DNA of 64,000 nt from Xanthomonas campestris pv. badrii (GCF_012848175.1 NZ_CP051651.1:1240001-1304000), one strand, 5' to 3'. Positions 45,498-56,002 are shown, counted from the stretch's first letter. The notes: a model not told the origin generated them from the sequence alone. A program made the numbers and translations.

Positions 45498-47908
45498 GGG
45501 GCGCGCTCGGCGATGCAGGGCAGCGGGCCCACCCGAGGAATGCCGCCGGAGACCACGGGATAGGCGAACTGCGCAACGCAGCGCCCCTGCGGGGTATCGA
45601 CCAGCAGGCGGTTGTCGCGCTGCAGGTTGTCCAGATAGGTTTCGCCGTCGTAGCCGACCACGACCCGCCCGGCATCGCCCTCGCGTTGCACCACGCTGCC
45701 CACCGGCACCGGTGTGCCGCTGGCGTCGTGCAGCACGATGATCGCAGCCTGCACCCGGGTGATGCCGAAGCGCACCGCCACGCCGGACTGCTGGCGCGGG
45801 GTGACCGTGGTATCGACCCGATCCACGCGCAGGTCCGCCGGCAGGCTCAAGGTGTCGATCGACAGCTGATTGCGCTGCCACGATTGCAGCGGCGTCACCA
45901 GCAGGGTGCCGCGCGCATCGGTGACGCCGATCAGCCGATTCTCCAGCCGCACCGGAATGCCTGGCTGCCCGTCGGTGGAGACCACCGCGAACGCATCCTG
46001 GATGTCGCGTGCCGCAAAGCCGCGGCCGTTCATCCACACCAGGCTGCCGCTGGCGCTGGCATAGCCGAAGGTATCGCCGTCCTGGCTGGCCGCGCCGATG
46101 GTGTAGCGGCCGACCCGGTTCAACCAGCCCAGCTCGGCCAGGCCGCCGCTGGCGTCGTCGCCGGCGCGCCCCTGCAGCCGCCAGCCGATGCCGCCCAGGT
46201 CGCCATCGCCGGGCAGCGGCTGGCTGACATCGGCCACGAACCCGGTGCGATTGCCGTTGCGCTGCATCGAGGCGCTGGCCTGGCGGATCTCGCCGAAGGT
46301 GGTCGACAGCGACAGATACACGCTGCGGTCGCTGCGCACATCCAGGTTCTGGTTGGCCGACAGGTTGGCGGCCCAGTTGCGCCCGAAGCTGCGCGACCAG
46401 AACACGCTGGCGTAGCGCGAGGTGTCGCCCTGCGGATAGCTCAGCCGCACGTAGCTGGTACCCAGCGAGCCGACCGCGGCAAGGTTGACGCCGAACACGA
46501 CGCGGTCGCTGATGCGCGCCGGCAGGCTGCCCTGCAGCGCTCCCAGGTCGCGATAGTCGCCATGGGTGCGCTGGGTCCCCAGGTTGAAATTGAAGCGGCG
46601 GTCGTTCCAGGCATAGCCAAGCACGTACTGGCCGCCGCCCAGGGCGTGCATGCGGCTGTGCGCATAGGCCGCGTTGAACACGCCGCCGGCACCGAGCAGC
46701 CAGATCCCGCCGGCGCCGGCATTGACCACGCCGCCGCCGGCTTCGGCATGCGCCTCGATGGTGAAGTCATCGCGCAGCCCCTTGCGCAGGGACGCGCTGG
46801 CCACCGGCTGCGATGCGTAGGCGAACGAGCGCACACCGTAATCGCGGCGCAGGTGGCCGATGCCGGCCGACCATTCGGAAATGCCGCGCGCCAGCAGCTG
46901 CGGCGTGCCGTAGAACGCAAAATCCAGCCGGCGCACGCGGCCGAACGCGTCGGTCACCACGATCTGCGCCTGCCCGGTGCCGCTGATGCCCGGTTGCGCA
47001 GCCAGCTGGAACGGCCCTGCCGGGACCTGGCCGCTGTATTGGCGCAGGCCATCGACATACAGCTCCACCGTGGAGGGCACGACCGCCTCGCCCAGGAAGC
47101 TGGGCGTGGGGGTCAGCACGCGATACGGCTGCAAGGCGTAATTGCGCCCGATCTGCACGCCGCCCAGGCGCAGCGAACGGCTCCAGTCGACGAAGCCACT
47201 ATAGAAATCGCCCACCCGCAGGCTGGTGGCGGTGTCGGGGAAATCCATCTGCCAGGCACTGTCCAGGCGCACCGCTTCGCTGCGCCAGCGCTCGTCCTGC
47301 GGACGGTCATAGGCCAGGAACACGGCGGTGGTGTCGACCATGCCGCGGCCGATGCCGAAGCCGCGCAGCTCGGTGGCCAGCGAGATGCTGCTGGCGCCGG
47401 TATTGCGCGTGGCGTACAGGTCGTAATTGAGCAGCATGCCCGGCGATGCGGTCGCGCTGAGCGGGGCGACGTCTTCGGCCTTCAGGACGGTGGTCGATAA
47501 CGACAGCTGCGCCAGCGGGGCCTGCAATGCAAGCCGTTGCAGGGCGGCGTCGTAGCGCACCTCCACATCGCGCAGGCTGTCCAGCGCGACCTGCTCGTCG
47601 GCGGCGCGATCGGCCAGGATGAAGCCGAGCTTGCGCAGCGTCTGGACCGAGGCACGCAGGTGGCCATCGGCCATCTCGAAAGGTGCCAGGCCGCGGTCGG
47701 CCTGATTCAGGGTGACGTCGAGATACAGCGTCTGCGGCTGCGGGGTGGCGGCTTGCGCGGGCGGGTCGGGCAGCGAGGTCATGTCGGCCAGATCGCTGGC
47801 CGCGACGCTGCCCAGGCAGCCGGTGGCGGCGAGCAGCGTCATCGCCAGCCGGGCCGCATCACGGGGCCGCAGGCGCAGCCAGCAAGGTGCGTTCGTCGGC
47901 CTCACCAT
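45494..47908 (-). CDS. Outer-membrane usher of the pilus system
   Basis: An 804-residue FimD/PapC-type usher that forms the assembly pore. It has the N-terminal chaperone-binding domain (LYLDVTLNQADRGLAPFEMADG), a 24-strand barrel with plug (ELYVDGLRQYSGQVPAGPFQL), and C-terminal domains (RFGITRVQAAIIVLHDASG). It lacks the usual LNP-type start and fits the CsuD group. The ATG at 47908 overlaps the chaperone gene by 50 bp; a start at 47842 would lie closer to the hydrophobic signal (MTLLAATGCLGSVAAS) and is a fair alternative. Confidence 0.87.
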   Translation of the reverse strand: MVRPTNAPCWLRLRPRDAARLAMTLLAATGCLGSVAASDLADMTSLPDPPAQAATPQPQTLYLDVTLNQADRGLAPFEMADGHLRASVQTLRKLGFILADRAADEQVALDSLRDVEVRYDAALQRLALQAPLAQLSLSTTVLKAEDVAPLSATASPGMLLNYDLYATRNTGASSISLATELRGFGIGRGMVDTTAVFLAYDRPQDERWRSEAVRLDSAWQMDFPDTATSLRVGDFYSGFVDWSRSLRLGGVQIGRNYALQPYRVLTPTPSFLGEAVVPSTVELYVDGLRQYSGQVPAGPFQLAAQPGISGTGQAQIVVTDAFGRVRRLDFAFYGTPQLLARGISEWSAGIGHLRRDYGVRSFAYASQPVASASLRKGLRDDFTIEAHAEAGGGVVNAGAGGIWLLGAGGVFNAAYAHSRMHALGGGQYVLGYAWNDRRFNFNLGTQRTHGDYRDLGALQGSLPARISDRVVFGVNLAAVGSLGTSYVRLSYPQGDTSRYASVFWSRSFGRNWAANLSANQNLDVRSDRSVYLSLSTTFGEIRQASASMQRNGNRTGFVADVSQPLPGDGDLGGIGWRLQGRAGDDASGGLAELGWLNRVGRYTIGAASQDGDTFGYASASGSLVWMNGRGFAARDIQDAFAVVSTDGQPGIPVRLENRLIGVTDARGTLLVTPLQSWQRNQLSIDTLSLPADLRVDRVDTTVTPRQQSGVAVRFGITRVQAAIIVLHDASGTPVPVGSVVQREGDAGRVVVGYDGETYLDNLQRDNRLLVDTPQGRCVAQFAYPVVSGGIPRVGPLPCIAERAP

Positions 47909-48629
47909 TGATCCTTGCGACGAGGGAGCCGCGCGCGAACTGGGCCACCGGGGCGCCCAGCGACCAACGCATGGTCTGGCCGGGCAACACGTAGCCGACC
48001 AGGCCGTTCAACGCGCTCCTGGTCGCGCCGTCGACGCGGTGTTGCAGGTCGGCCACCTGGGCGTGCCCGTTGCCGGTATTGCGGATCTGGATCTGCGCGA
48101 TGCCGTCGCTGCCGGCAACCACCTGTGCACTCAGGCTGGGCGTCGGTTCGCGCTTGCCCGGTGGCAGCACGAAGATCGGCACCGAGTAGCGCAGCACGAA
48201 CTGCATGCCTTTTTTATCGGCATCGGCACTGGGAAGTTCGTCGACGATGATGCGGTAGCAGCGTTCCTCCCCAGCGGGGGGCGGCCCTGCGCGAATCACC
48301 CGGATCAGCTGGCGCTCGCCGGCGGCCAGGGTGCGCATCGGTGGACTGACCAGCAGTTCCTGGGTCGGCTCGAGCTGGTCCTGGCCATCGCGTTGGGTCC
48401 AGCGATAGGCGCGGGTCTGCACCTGCACCGGCGCACCGCCGCTATTGCTCAGCCACAGCCCGTCGGCGGCCTGCTCTGCACTCAGGCTGAGCGAGGTCGG
48501 GGCCAGCTGCAGGCTGGCCGCATGCGCCAGCCGCGGCAACCAGCCGCCGGCCAGTACCAGCAGCAGTACCAGTCCGGGCCGGATCAGCCAGGTGGGCAGT
48601 CGAGGTGGCAGGCGGGAATGCAGGAGCAT
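47859..48629 (-). CDS. Periplasmic pilus chaperone (first copy)
   Basis: A 256-residue PapD-like chaperone. A long N-terminal signal with a hydrophobic run (LVLLLVLAGGWLPRLAHA) is followed by the two Ig-like domains, from SLQLAPTSLSLSAEQAADGLWLSN to the end. The donor-strand motif is RQLIRVIRAGP. Its position between the major subunit and the usher is that of CsuC. The gene starts 8 bp after the major subunit stop. Confidence 0.86.
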   Translation of the reverse strand: MLLHSRLPPRLPTWLIRPGLVLLLVLAGGWLPRLAHAASLQLAPTSLSLSAEQAADGLWLSNSGGAPVQVQTRAYRWTQRDGQDQLEPTQELLVSPPMRTLAAGERQLIRVIRAGPPPAGEERCYRIIVDELPSADADKKGMQFVLRYSVPIFVLPPGKREPTPSLSAQVVAGSDGIAQIQIRNTGNGHAQVADLQHRVDGATRSALNGLVGYVLPGQTMRWSLGAPVAQFARGSLVARINGEADERTLLAAPAAP

Positions 48630-48637
48630 GCGCGGAC

Positions 48638-49162
48638 TCAGTAGATGATCGTGGCAGTGATCGTGTCCTGGTAGCTACCGGTGGCGGGGTTGTTGGCCGA
48701 CGGGTTGGTCACTCGGCCATAGACCGGATAGACCTGGTTGATGCCGGTAGCGGTACGGCTGAGCGTATTGGTGCCGGTGGTGCTGCCCCAGACGGTGCTG
48801 CGGCCCAGGTCCTGATACAGCTGGTAGGCGATGTAGTTGTTGGTGGTGACCAGCGGGTCGGCATTCTTCATGCGGCGGGTGGTGACGTCGTTGGCGGTGC
48901 CGGCGTTGCTGCCCGCGCTCAGCGCGATGTTGTAGGGCGTCAGCGCGGTGCACTGGGCGGTCACGCTGCCGTTGGCATCGGCGTTGGCGGTGGAGGTGGA
49001 CAGCACCGAACCGAAGTCCACGTCGGTGGCGGAGGCGGCGGTGATGGTGCAAGCCTTGGTCACGGCGATCTTGACGTTGAAGGTGGTGGTATCTGCTGCG
49101 CTGGCGACGCCAATGGTCGAGAGCAGGCCGAGGGACAACAGGACAGGGCGGACAGTACGCAT
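48638..49162 (-). CDS. Spore coat U-domain major pilin
   Basis: A 174-residue protein with a signal peptide (ending GVASA) and one SCPU domain with the N-terminal donor strand ADTTTFNVKIAVTKACTITAASATDVDFGS and C-terminal DTITATIIY. It is first in the operon and thus probably the major pilus subunit (CsuA/B-like). The start at 49162 is preferred over 49168 because the AAGGAA site then lies six bases upstream; with 49168 it would touch the start. Confidence 0.86.
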   Translation of the reverse strand: MRTVRPVLLSLGLLSTIGVASAADTTTFNVKIAVTKACTITAASATDVDFGSVLSTSTANADANGSVTAQCTALTPYNIALSAGSNAGTANDVTTRRMKNADPLVTTNNYIAYQLYQDLGRSTVWGSTTGTNTLSRTATGINQVYPVYGRVTNPSANNPATGSYQDTITATIIY

Positions 49163-49480
49163 GGACATTTCCTTGACCGGTCAGGTCATTGTTGGCGCGA
49201 CCATTTGTCGCTCCCCATGCAATGCATCCGCCGTGCCAAACATAACGGCGAATTCATCTTGTATCTACCTGTTTCCGCTCGATCTTTCAGCCGATTTGCG
49301 ATGTCTTGCGGATGACTTCGCCAGGCCGAATTTTGACGCTGCGTGCACACGATCACAGATGAATAGGCGTCAGCGGCGGTTTCCTGCTGCCCGGTCTGCT
49401 TGGGTGACGGCAAGGCGTCGCGTAAAAAAACGCTGTACCGGGTCGTTCAGATTCAGCCCGGATCGGCGATAATCCCCGCC
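49163..49480. other. Divergent control region between the pilus operon and map
   Basis: No gene is seen in these 318 bp. The half next to the pilus operon is relatively AT-rich (about 49230-49310), as expected for a regulated promoter. Next to map a GATAAT hexamer lies at 49468-49473. Confidence 0.5.
49446..49473 (+). promoter_or_regulatory. Candidate promoter for a leaderless map mRNA
   Basis: TTCAGA (about 49446-49451) and GATAAT (49468-49473) are separated by 16 bp. The map ATG at 49481 falls 8 bases after the -10 hexamer, where transcription would be expected to begin. No Shine-Dalgarno sequence precedes the ATG. Confidence 0.5.
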
Positions 49481-50257
49481 ATGAGCGTCAATCTGAAAAC
49501 CAAAGAAGAAATCGAACTGATGCGTGTGGCCGGCCGTCTGGCCGCCGAGGTGCTCGATGTCGTGGGCCCGCATGTCAAGCCGGGCGTGACCACAGCCGAG
49601 CTGGACCGCATCTGCCATGACCACATCGTCAACGTGCAGGGCACCATTCCTGCCAACGTGGGCTACCGCGGCTTTCCCAAGAGCGTGTGCACCTCGGTCA
49701 ACAACGTGATCTGCCACGGCATCCCCAGCGCGGCCAAGGTCCTGAAGGAGGGCGACATCGTCAATATCGATGTCACCGTCATCAAGGATGGCTGGCACGG
49801 CGATACCAGCCGCATGTACTACGTGGGCACGCCTTCGGTCATGGCCAAGCGGCTGGTGGAAACCACCTACGAGGCGATGTGGCGCGGCATCCGCGCGGTC
49901 AAGCCGGGCGCCACGCTGGGCGATGTGGGCCACGCGATCCAGAAGTTCGCCGAAGCCGAGCGCTTCAGCGTGGTGCGCGACTACTGCGGCCACGGCATCG
50001 GCAAGGTCTACCACGACGAACCGCAGGTGATGCATTACGGCCGTCCGGGCGAGGGTTTGGTCCTCAAGCCGGGCATGACCTTCACCATCGAGCCGATGAT
50101 CAACGAAGGTACCTACCACCATAAGACCCTGCCCGACGGCTGGACGGTGGTGACCAAGGACCGCAAGTTGTCCGCACAGTGGGAACACATGGTGGCGGTG
50201 ACCGAAGACGGCGTGGATGTGCTGACGCTGTCGGCCAATTCGCCCGCGCCGGTATGA
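49481..50257 (+). CDS. map: Methionine aminopeptidase, type I
   Basis: A 258-residue enzyme that removes N-terminal Met from new proteins. The five metal ligands are visible: two Asp in IVNIDVTVIKDGWHGDTSRMY, His in GHGIGKVYHDEP, and Glu in FTIEPM and QWEHMVAV. The start MSVNLKTKEEIELMRVAGRLAAEVL is typical. The stop overlaps the glnD start (ATGA at 50254-50257). No ribosome site is visible, see the leaderless promoter candidate just upstream. Confidence 0.97.
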   Translation: MSVNLKTKEEIELMRVAGRLAAEVLDVVGPHVKPGVTTAELDRICHDHIVNVQGTIPANVGYRGFPKSVCTSVNNVICHGIPSAAKVLKEGDIVNIDVTVIKDGWHGDTSRMYYVGTPSVMAKRLVETTYEAMWRGIRAVKPGATLGDVGHAIQKFAEAERFSVVRDYCGHGIGKVYHDEPQVMHYGRPGEGLVLKPGMTFTIEPMINEGTYHHKTLPDGWTVVTKDRKLSAQWEHMVAVTEDGVDVLTLSANSPAPV

Positions 50258-52863
50258 CGGACGCGCCGGCGGAGCGACCCGACCCGGGCGTCGCCGGCGA
50301 CGCGGAATGGGCCGCACAGGCCCGTCCGCTGCTGGTGCATGCGGACATGCGCCTGTGCAAGCGCTTCGACCAGGGCGAACCGATCGAACGGCTGGTGGCC
50401 CTGCGCGCACGCGCGGTCGATCAATTGATGCGCAACGCCTGGACCCGCTGCATTCCGGCCGACAGCGGTCTGTCGCTGCATGCGGTGGGCGGCTACGGGC
50501 GTGGCGAGCTGTTCCCGCGCTCGGACGTGGATGTGCTGGTGCTGGGCGAAGGCGCGGCCCAGCAACAGCATGAGCAACACCTGGCACGCCTGTTCGCGCT
50601 GCTGTGGGATGTGGGTCTGCCGATCAGCCACGCGGTGCGCTCGCCTGCGCAATGCACGGTGGCCGCGGCCGACCAGACGGTGCTCACGGCGCTGATCGAA
50701 TCGCGCGCACTGGTGGCCGATGCACAGGCGCGCGCGGCGCTGGCCAAGGCGATCGCGCCGCAACAGGTGTGGCCGCCGCGCGATTTCTTCCAGGCCAAGC
50801 GCGAGGAATTGCTGGCGCGCCATCAGCGCTTCGGCGATACCGCCGATAACCTCGAACCCGACATCAAGGATGGCCCGGGCGGCCTGCGCGATCTGCAGAC
50901 CTTGGGCTGGATGGCATTGCGCGCGTTCGGGGTCAAGGATCTGGAGGCGCTGGTCGGGCTGGGCCATGTCGGTTTCGACGAAGCGGCCGCGCTGCGGCGC
51001 GAGCGCGAGGAACTGGCGCGGCTGCGCTTCGGCCTGCATCTCGTGGCCAACCGGCCGGAAGAACGCCTGCGCTTCGATTACCAGAAGACCCTGGCGCAGC
51101 GGCTGGGCTTTGCCGACGACCCGGAAAGCCTGGGCGTGGAAAAGATGATGCAGCGCTTCTACCGCAGCGCTGCGCTGATCCGTCGCATCAGCGACCGGCT
51201 GCTGCAGCGCTTCGAGGAACAATTCGACGGCGAAGCGGTCCCCGAGCCACTGGGCGACGGTTTCAGCCTGCGCCGGGGCTATCTGGCCGCCGATGCCGAC
51301 AGCTGGCCCGAAGGCAATGTGCTGCAGGTGTTCGCGTTGTTCGCGCAATGGGCCGCGCACCGCGAGGTGCGCGGACTGCATTCGCTGACCGCGCGGGCAT
51401 TGGCCGAGGTACTGCACGATCTACCGGCCTACGACGTCGCCGATGCTGCCACGCGCGAGCGTTTCATGGCGCTGCTGCGCGGCCAGCGTGCGGTGGAAAC
51501 GCTCAACCGCATGGCGCGGCTGGGTGTGCTGGGGCAGTGGATCCCTGCGTTTGCCAGCGTCTCCGGGCGCATGCAGTTCGATCTGTTCCACGTCTACACG
51601 GTGGACCAGCACACCCTGATGGTGCTGCGCAACATCGCGCTGTTCGCCGCCGGCCGCGCCGACGAGCGCTTTTCGATCACCCATGAAGTCTGGCCGCGCC
51701 TGCGCAAGCCGGAATTGCTGTTGCTGGCCGGTCTGTTCCATGACATCGCCAAGGGCCGCGGCGGCGATCATTCCGAACTGGGCGCGGTGGATGCGCGCGC
51801 ATTCTGCCTGGCGCATCGGCTGAGCGAAGGCGATACCGAGCTGGTGACCTGGCTGGTGGAGCAGCACCTGCGCATGTCGGTCACCGCGCAGAAGCAGGAT
51901 ATTTCCGACCCGGAGGTGATCCACCGCTTCGCCACCCTGGTGGGCACGCGCGAGCGGCTGGATTATCTCTATCTGCTGACCTGCGCCGACATCGCCGGCA
52001 CCAGCCCCAAGCTGTGGAATGCATGGAAGGACCGCTTGCTGGCCGACCTGTATTTCGCCGCACGCCGCGCGCTGCGCGAAGGGCTGGAGCATCCGCCACC
52101 GCGCGAGGAGCGCCTGCGCGAGGCGCGCGACTCAGCGCGCGCGCTGATGCAGGCGCAGGGGCATGACGATGCCACCATCGATCGCCAGTTCGCCGGCATG
52201 CCGGACGAGAACTTCCTGCGCTTCCGTCCCGAGCAGCTGGCCTGGCAGGCCGCCGCGTTGATCGAGGTGGAGATCGGCCAGACGCTGGTCAAGGCGCGCC
52301 GTGCGGTGCCGGACAACGATGCGCTGGAAGTGTTCGTGTACTCGCCGGACCGCGACGGGCTGTTTGCGGCGATCGTGGCCACGCTGGACCGCAAGGGCTA
52401 CGGCATCCATCGCGCACGCGTGCTGGATGCGCCGCACGATGCGATCTTCGACGTATTCGAGGTGCTGCCGCAGGAGAGTTTTGCCGACGGCGACCCGCAG
52501 CGGCTGGCTGCAACCTTGCGTCAGGTGCTGGCCGGCGATCTGGCCAAGGTGCGCCCGGCGCGACGCGCGGTGCCGCGCCAGTTGCGGCATTTCCGCTTCG
52601 CGCCGCGGGTGGAATTCAGCGAAAGCGCCGGCGGCCGCCGTACCCGCATCAGCCTGGTCGCACCCGACCGCCCCGGCCTGCTCGCCGATGTCGCGCATGT
52701 GTTGCGCATCCAGCACCTGCGCGTGCACGACGCACGCATCGCCACCTTCGGCGAGCGTGCCGAAGATCAGTTCCAGATCACCGACGAGCACGACCGCCCG
52801 TTGTCCGAACCCGCCCGGCAGGCGCTGCGCGATGCGCTGTGCGCCTGTCTCGATCCCGCCTAG
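50254..52863 (+). CDS. glnD: Bifunctional uridylyltransferase / uridylyl-removing enzyme
   Basis: An 869-residue nitrogen sensor that adds or removes UMP on PII proteins in response to glutamine. It has the nucleotidyltransferase motif [19 protein letters not shown] near residue 80, a PII-uridylyl domain ([19 protein letters not shown]), an HD hydrolase domain ([18 protein letters not shown] near 500), and two C-terminal ACT domains ([15 protein letters not shown] and [20 protein letters not shown]) for glutamine sensing. It is coupled to map by a 4-bp overlap. Its presence beside dapD and near asnB fits a nitrogen and amino acid theme. Confidence 0.97.
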   Translation: MTDAPAERPDPGVAGDAEWAAQARPLLVHADMRLCKRFDQGEPIERLVALRARAVDQLMRNAWTRCIPADSGLSLHAVGGYGRGELFPRSDVDVLVLGEGAAQQQHEQHLARLFALLWDVGLPISHAVRSPAQCTVAAADQTVLTALIESRALVADAQARAALAKAIAPQQVWPPRDFFQAKREELLARHQRFGDTADNLEPDIKDGPGGLRDLQTLGWMALRAFGVKDLEALVGLGHVGFDEAAALRREREELARLRFGLHLVANRPEERLRFDYQKTLAQRLGFADDPESLGVEKMMQRFYRSAALIRRISDRLLQRFEEQFDGEAVPEPLGDGFSLRRGYLAADADSWPEGNVLQVFALFAQWAAHREVRGLHSLTARALAEVLHDLPAYDVADAATRERFMALLRGQRAVETLNRMARLGVLGQWIPAFASVSGRMQFDLFHVYTVDQHTLMVLRNIALFAAGRADERFSITHEVWPRLRKPELLLLAGLFHDIAKGRGGDHSELGAVDARAFCLAHRLSEGDTELVTWLVEQHLRMSVTAQKQDISDPEVIHRFATLVGTRERLDYLYLLTCADIAGTSPKLWNAWKDRLLADLYFAARRALREGLEHPPPREERLREARDSARALMQAQGHDDATIDRQFAGMPDENFLRFRPEQLAWQAAALIEVEIGQTLVKARRAVPDNDALEVFVYSPDRDGLFAAIVATLDRKGYGIHRARVLDAPHDAIFDVFEVLPQESFADGDPQRLAATLRQVLAGDLAKVRPARRAVPRQLRHFRFAPRVEFSESAGGRRTRISLVAPDRPGLLADVAHVLRIQHLRVHDARIATFGERAEDQFQITDEHDRPLSEPARQALRDALCACLDPA

Positions 52864-52880
52864 CACTCCTGGAGACCCCC

Positions 52881-54032
52881 ATGGCCACCACCAAGAAGAC
52901 CGCGCGCAAGTCCGGCGCGACCGCCACCAGCGCCGCATCCAAGCAAGCCGGCACGCGCAGCAGCAAGGCTGCCAAGGCAACGCCCGCCGCCAAGGCGAAG
53001 CCGCTGGCAGCTGCCGGCAAGCGCGCTGCGTCCAGGCCCGCCGCGGCAAAGAACGCTGCGGTGAAGAAGGCGGCTGGCGCGCCGCGCGTGGCCAGGCAGC
53101 CGACCAATGTGGTCGCGGCGCCGGCGGCCAGGAAGGCCGCCGCCGCCAGGAAGCTGCCGATCGCCGAACAGGCAGTGCAGAGCGCGGCAACCCCTGTGGG
53201 CAACGATGAACTCAGGTTCGGCATCGAAAGCGCCTTCGAACGTCGCGCCACCCTGACCATGGACGAGATCGACGGCTCCACCCGCGCCATCGTCACCCGC
53301 GTGATCGACGGCCTGGAAAGCGGGCAGTTCCGCGTCGCCGAGCCGGACGGGCAGGGCGGCTGGACCGTCAACGAGTGGTTGAAGAAAGCGGTGCTGCTGT
53401 ATTTCCGCGTCAACGAGATGGCGGTGATCGACGCGCAGCCGGCACCGTTCTGGGACAAGGTGGAATCGCGCTTTGCCGGCTTCCACGAAGCGCAATTCCG
53501 CAAGGCCGGCGTGCGCGTGGTGCCGGGCGCGGTGGCGCGTCGCGGCACCTATTTCGGCAAGGATGTGGTGCTGATGCCGAGCTTCACCAATATCGGTGCC
53601 TATGTCGGCGAAGGCACCATGGTCGACACCTGGGCCACGGTGGGTTCGTGCGCGCAGATCGGCAAGCACTGCCACCTGTCCGGCGGTGCTGGCATCGGCG
53701 GCGTGCTCGAACCGCTGCAGGCCAGCCCCACCATCATCGAAGACCATTGCTTCATCGGTGCGCGCTCGGAAGTGGTCGAAGGCGTGGTCATCGGCCATCA
53801 CAGCGTGATCGGTATGGGCGTGTTCATCGGCCAGAGCACGCGCATCTACAACCGTGCCACCGGCGAGATTTCCTACGGGTATGTGCCGCCCTACAGTGTG
53901 GTGGTGTCCGGCCAGCTGCCGTCCAAGGACGGTACGCACTCGCTGTATTGCGCGGTGATCGTCAAGCAGGTGGACGCCAAGACGCGCAGCAAGACCAGCG
54001 TGAATGAATTGCTGCGCGGGCTGGCGGATTGA
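52881..54032 (+). CDS. dapD: 2,3,4,5-tetrahydropyridine-2,6-dicarboxylate N-succinyltransferase with basic N-terminal extension
   Basis: A 383-residue protein. The C-terminal ~275 residues, from about [21 protein letters not shown], are a normal DapD: N-terminal helices, then left-handed beta-helix ([31 protein letters not shown]) and the C-terminal tail. DapD succinylates tetrahydrodipicolinate in lysine and diaminopimelate synthesis. Before it are about 105 extra residues rich in Lys and Ala ([36 protein letters not shown]), like histone H1 tails. The ATG at 52881 has a CTGGAG site upstream. No internal Met lies near the domain start except inside it, so the extension appears to be translated. 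Confidence 0.92.
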   Translation: MATTKKTARKSGATATSAASKQAGTRSSKAAKATPAAKAKPLAAAGKRAASRPAAAKNAAVKKAAGAPRVARQPTNVVAAPAARKAAAARKLPIAEQAVQSAATPVGNDELRFGIESAFERRATLTMDEIDGSTRAIVTRVIDGLESGQFRVAEPDGQGGWTVNEWLKKAVLLYFRVNEMAVIDAQPAPFWDKVESRFAGFHEAQFRKAGVRVVPGAVARRGTYFGKDVVLMPSFTNIGAYVGEGTMVDTWATVGSCAQIGKHCHLSGGAGIGGVLEPLQASPTIIEDHCFIGARSEVVEGVVIGHHSVIGMGVFIGQSTRIYNRATGEISYGYVPPYSVVVSGQLPSKDGTHSLYCAVIVKQVDAKTRSKTSVNELLRGLAD

Positions 54033-54185
54033 TTGGCCCGTACCCTCACCCCAACCCCCGCTCCGCGCCCCGGCCCGCGCTTGCGGCGCGGGCGCTCCAA
54101 GGCACGCGTGCCAGTGGCGCGCAAGCTGTGCCTTCTCGCCCCGACGGGAGAGGGGCCTTATCGGCCGATTTACCGGGACACAGAG
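54033..54185. repeat. REP-like palindromes between dapD and the ArsC-like gene
   Basis: The stretch begins with the tail CGTACCCTCACCCCAACCCC and contains GCGCCC...GGGCGC-type inverted sequence around 54060-54130 and CTTCTCGCCCCGACGGGAGAGGGG at 54130-54160. It belongs to the same REP-like family as 1490-1626 and 19140-19500. Confidence 0.7.
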
Positions 54186-54542
54186 ATGACCACGCTCTAC
54201 GGATTGAAGAACTGCGACACCTGCAAGAAAGCCACCAAGTGGCTGGACCGTTTCGGTGTCGCCTACAAGTTTGTGGATTACCGGGACAACACACCGTCGC
54301 CGGAAACACTGCTGGAGTGGGCCGGCAAGGTCGGCGGATTCGACGCCTTGATCAACAAGTCCTCCACCACCTGGCGACAGTTGCCCGACAACAAGAAGAC
54401 GCCTGGTTCTGAGGCGGAGTGGAAGTTGCTGCTGCGCGAGTACCCGCAGCTGATCCGCCGCCCGGTGGTGGTGACCGACGACGGCGTCGTCAGCCAGGGC
54501 TTCTCCGACAACGGCTTCAAGGCGCGCTTTTCGATCGGCTGA
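54186..54542 (+). CDS. ArsC/Spx-family thioredoxin-fold protein
   Basis: A 118-residue protein with MTTLYGLKNCDTCKKATKWL, a CxxC motif at the first helix, and the conserved Arg in IRRPVVVTDDG. This matches the YffB/Spx-MgsR branch of the arsenate reductase family, often found between dapD and dapE in gammaproteobacteria. It may be a glutathione- or thioredoxin-linked reductase, but its substrate is unknown and a role in arsenic resistance is not implied. An in-frame extension upstream is translated repeat DNA and is rejected. Confidence 0.85.
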   Translation: MTTLYGLKNCDTCKKATKWLDRFGVAYKFVDYRDNTPSPETLLEWAGKVGGFDALINKSSTTWRQLPDNKKTPGSEAEWKLLLREYPQLIRRPVVVTDDGVVSQGFSDNGFKARFSIG

Positions 54543-54652
54543 CGCCAATGCGGCGCCATCGGTTCGCCTGACGGGCTGCACAATGCTGCGTGCTAGCGCA
54601 GGCTGCCCGTTTCCACGCATGTGCGGCATGCATCCACCGGCAAGAGATCACG

Positions 54653-55786
54653 ATGACCAGCGACGTCCTGCAATTGACCTGCGACCTGATCGCACGCGTA
54701 TCGGTGACTCCCGACGATGCCGGCAGCCAGGCGCTGCTTGCCGAGCGCCTGGCTGCCGCAGGTTTCGCCTGCGAACGCCTGCGCCTGGGCGAGGTCGACA
54801 ATCTTTGGGCCACGCACGGCAGCGGTGCACCGGTGCTGGTGTTGCTCGGGCATACCGACGTGGTGCCGCCAGGACCACGCGATGCGTGGACCAGCGATCC
54901 CTTCGCACCGCAGATCCGCGATGGCGTGTTGTACGGCCGCGGCGCGGCCGACATGAAAGGCAGCGTGGCCGCGTTCGTCGTCGCCGCAGAGCAGTTCGTG
55001 GCCGAGCATCCACAGCACCCCGGCACGCTGGCGGTGCTGTTGACCTCCGACGAAGAAGGCGATGCCATCGACGGCGTGCGCCGCGTGGCCGAGCTGCTGC
55101 GCACGCGCGGGCAGCGCATCGACTGGTGCATCACCGGCGAGCCCTCGTCCACCCAACGGCTGGGCGACCTGTTGCGGGTGGGCCGGCGCGGCAGCCTGTC
55201 CGGCGCGCTGACGGTGCGCGGTGTGCAAGGGCATGTGGCGTACCCGCACAAGGCGCGCAACCCCATCCACCAGGCCGCCCCGGCGCTGGCCGAACTGGTG
55301 GCGCGTCAGTGGGACGCCGGCTTCGAAAGTTTTCCGCCCACCAGCCTGCAGCTGTCCAACATCCACGCCGGCACCGGTGCCAACAACGTGATCCCCGGCG
55401 AACTGCAGGTTGCCTTCAATCTGCGCTACACCCCACATTGGGATGCGCCGCGGCTGGAAGCGGCCATCGCCGCCATGCTCGATCGGCACGGGCTGGACTA
55501 CACGCTGCGCTGGCATCGCAGCGGCGAGCCGTTCTATACCCCGGAAGGCCGCCTGCGCAGCGTTGCGCGCGAGGTGTTGGGCCAGTTCGCTGGCGCAGCG
55601 CCGGAAGAGAGTACCGGCGGCGGTACCTCCGATGCGCGCTTCATCGCACCGCTGGGCGCGCAGTGCATCGAGGTCGGCCCCGTCAATGCCAGCATCCATC
55701 AGGTCGACGAGCACGTGCGCGTGGCCGATCTTCAGGCCTTGCCTGCGCTGTATCGCACGCTGGTCGAGCGGCTGCTGATCGAGTGA
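54653..55786 (+). CDS. dapE: Succinyl-diaminopimelate desuccinylase
   Basis: A 377-residue M20 zinc hydrolase that removes succinate in the DAP/lysine pathway. The metal and catalytic residues are in [47 protein letters not shown] and TGEPSS, with a late His in [11 protein letters not shown]. The dimerisation domain is present ([14 protein letters not shown]). It lies 110 bp after the ArsC-like gene, completing the dapD-dapE unit. Confidence 0.96.
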   Translation: MTSDVLQLTCDLIARVSVTPDDAGSQALLAERLAAAGFACERLRLGEVDNLWATHGSGAPVLVLLGHTDVVPPGPRDAWTSDPFAPQIRDGVLYGRGAADMKGSVAAFVVAAEQFVAEHPQHPGTLAVLLTSDEEGDAIDGVRRVAELLRTRGQRIDWCITGEPSSTQRLGDLLRVGRRGSLSGALTVRGVQGHVAYPHKARNPIHQAAPALAELVARQWDAGFESFPPTSLQLSNIHAGTGANNVIPGELQVAFNLRYTPHWDAPRLEAAIAAMLDRHGLDYTLRWHRSGEPFYTPEGRLRSVAREVLGQFAGAAPEESTGGGTSDARFIAPLGAQCIEVGPVNASIHQVDEHVRVADLQALPALYRTLVERLLIE

Positions 55787-56002
55787 GTGGTGGTGGCTGG
55801 AGCGGCGCGCAGAGCGATGGCGCAGCCACCAGGCGGGCGCGGCCGCTGCCCGGAATCGGCATGCACCGTGCGCCCACTCCGGTGCCAAGCGCGTCGTCCA
55901 CGCCCAGCCGATCACTGCGTGCGACGTTCTGTTAGCCGCTCTTGGCCCTCGTTGCCGCTGAAACAGTTGCGCCGGCCAAAACGAACGGTTAGCGTCGGCT
56001 GC

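Noticed and set aside
45686..47500. Plus-strand open frame of 604 codons
   Set aside because: Antisense shadow of the usher gene, with no recognisable domain.
54033..54185. Longer start for the ArsC-like protein at 54033
   Set aside because: The extra 51 residues are translated REP-like DNA rich in Arg and Pro; the family begins at the ATG at 54186.
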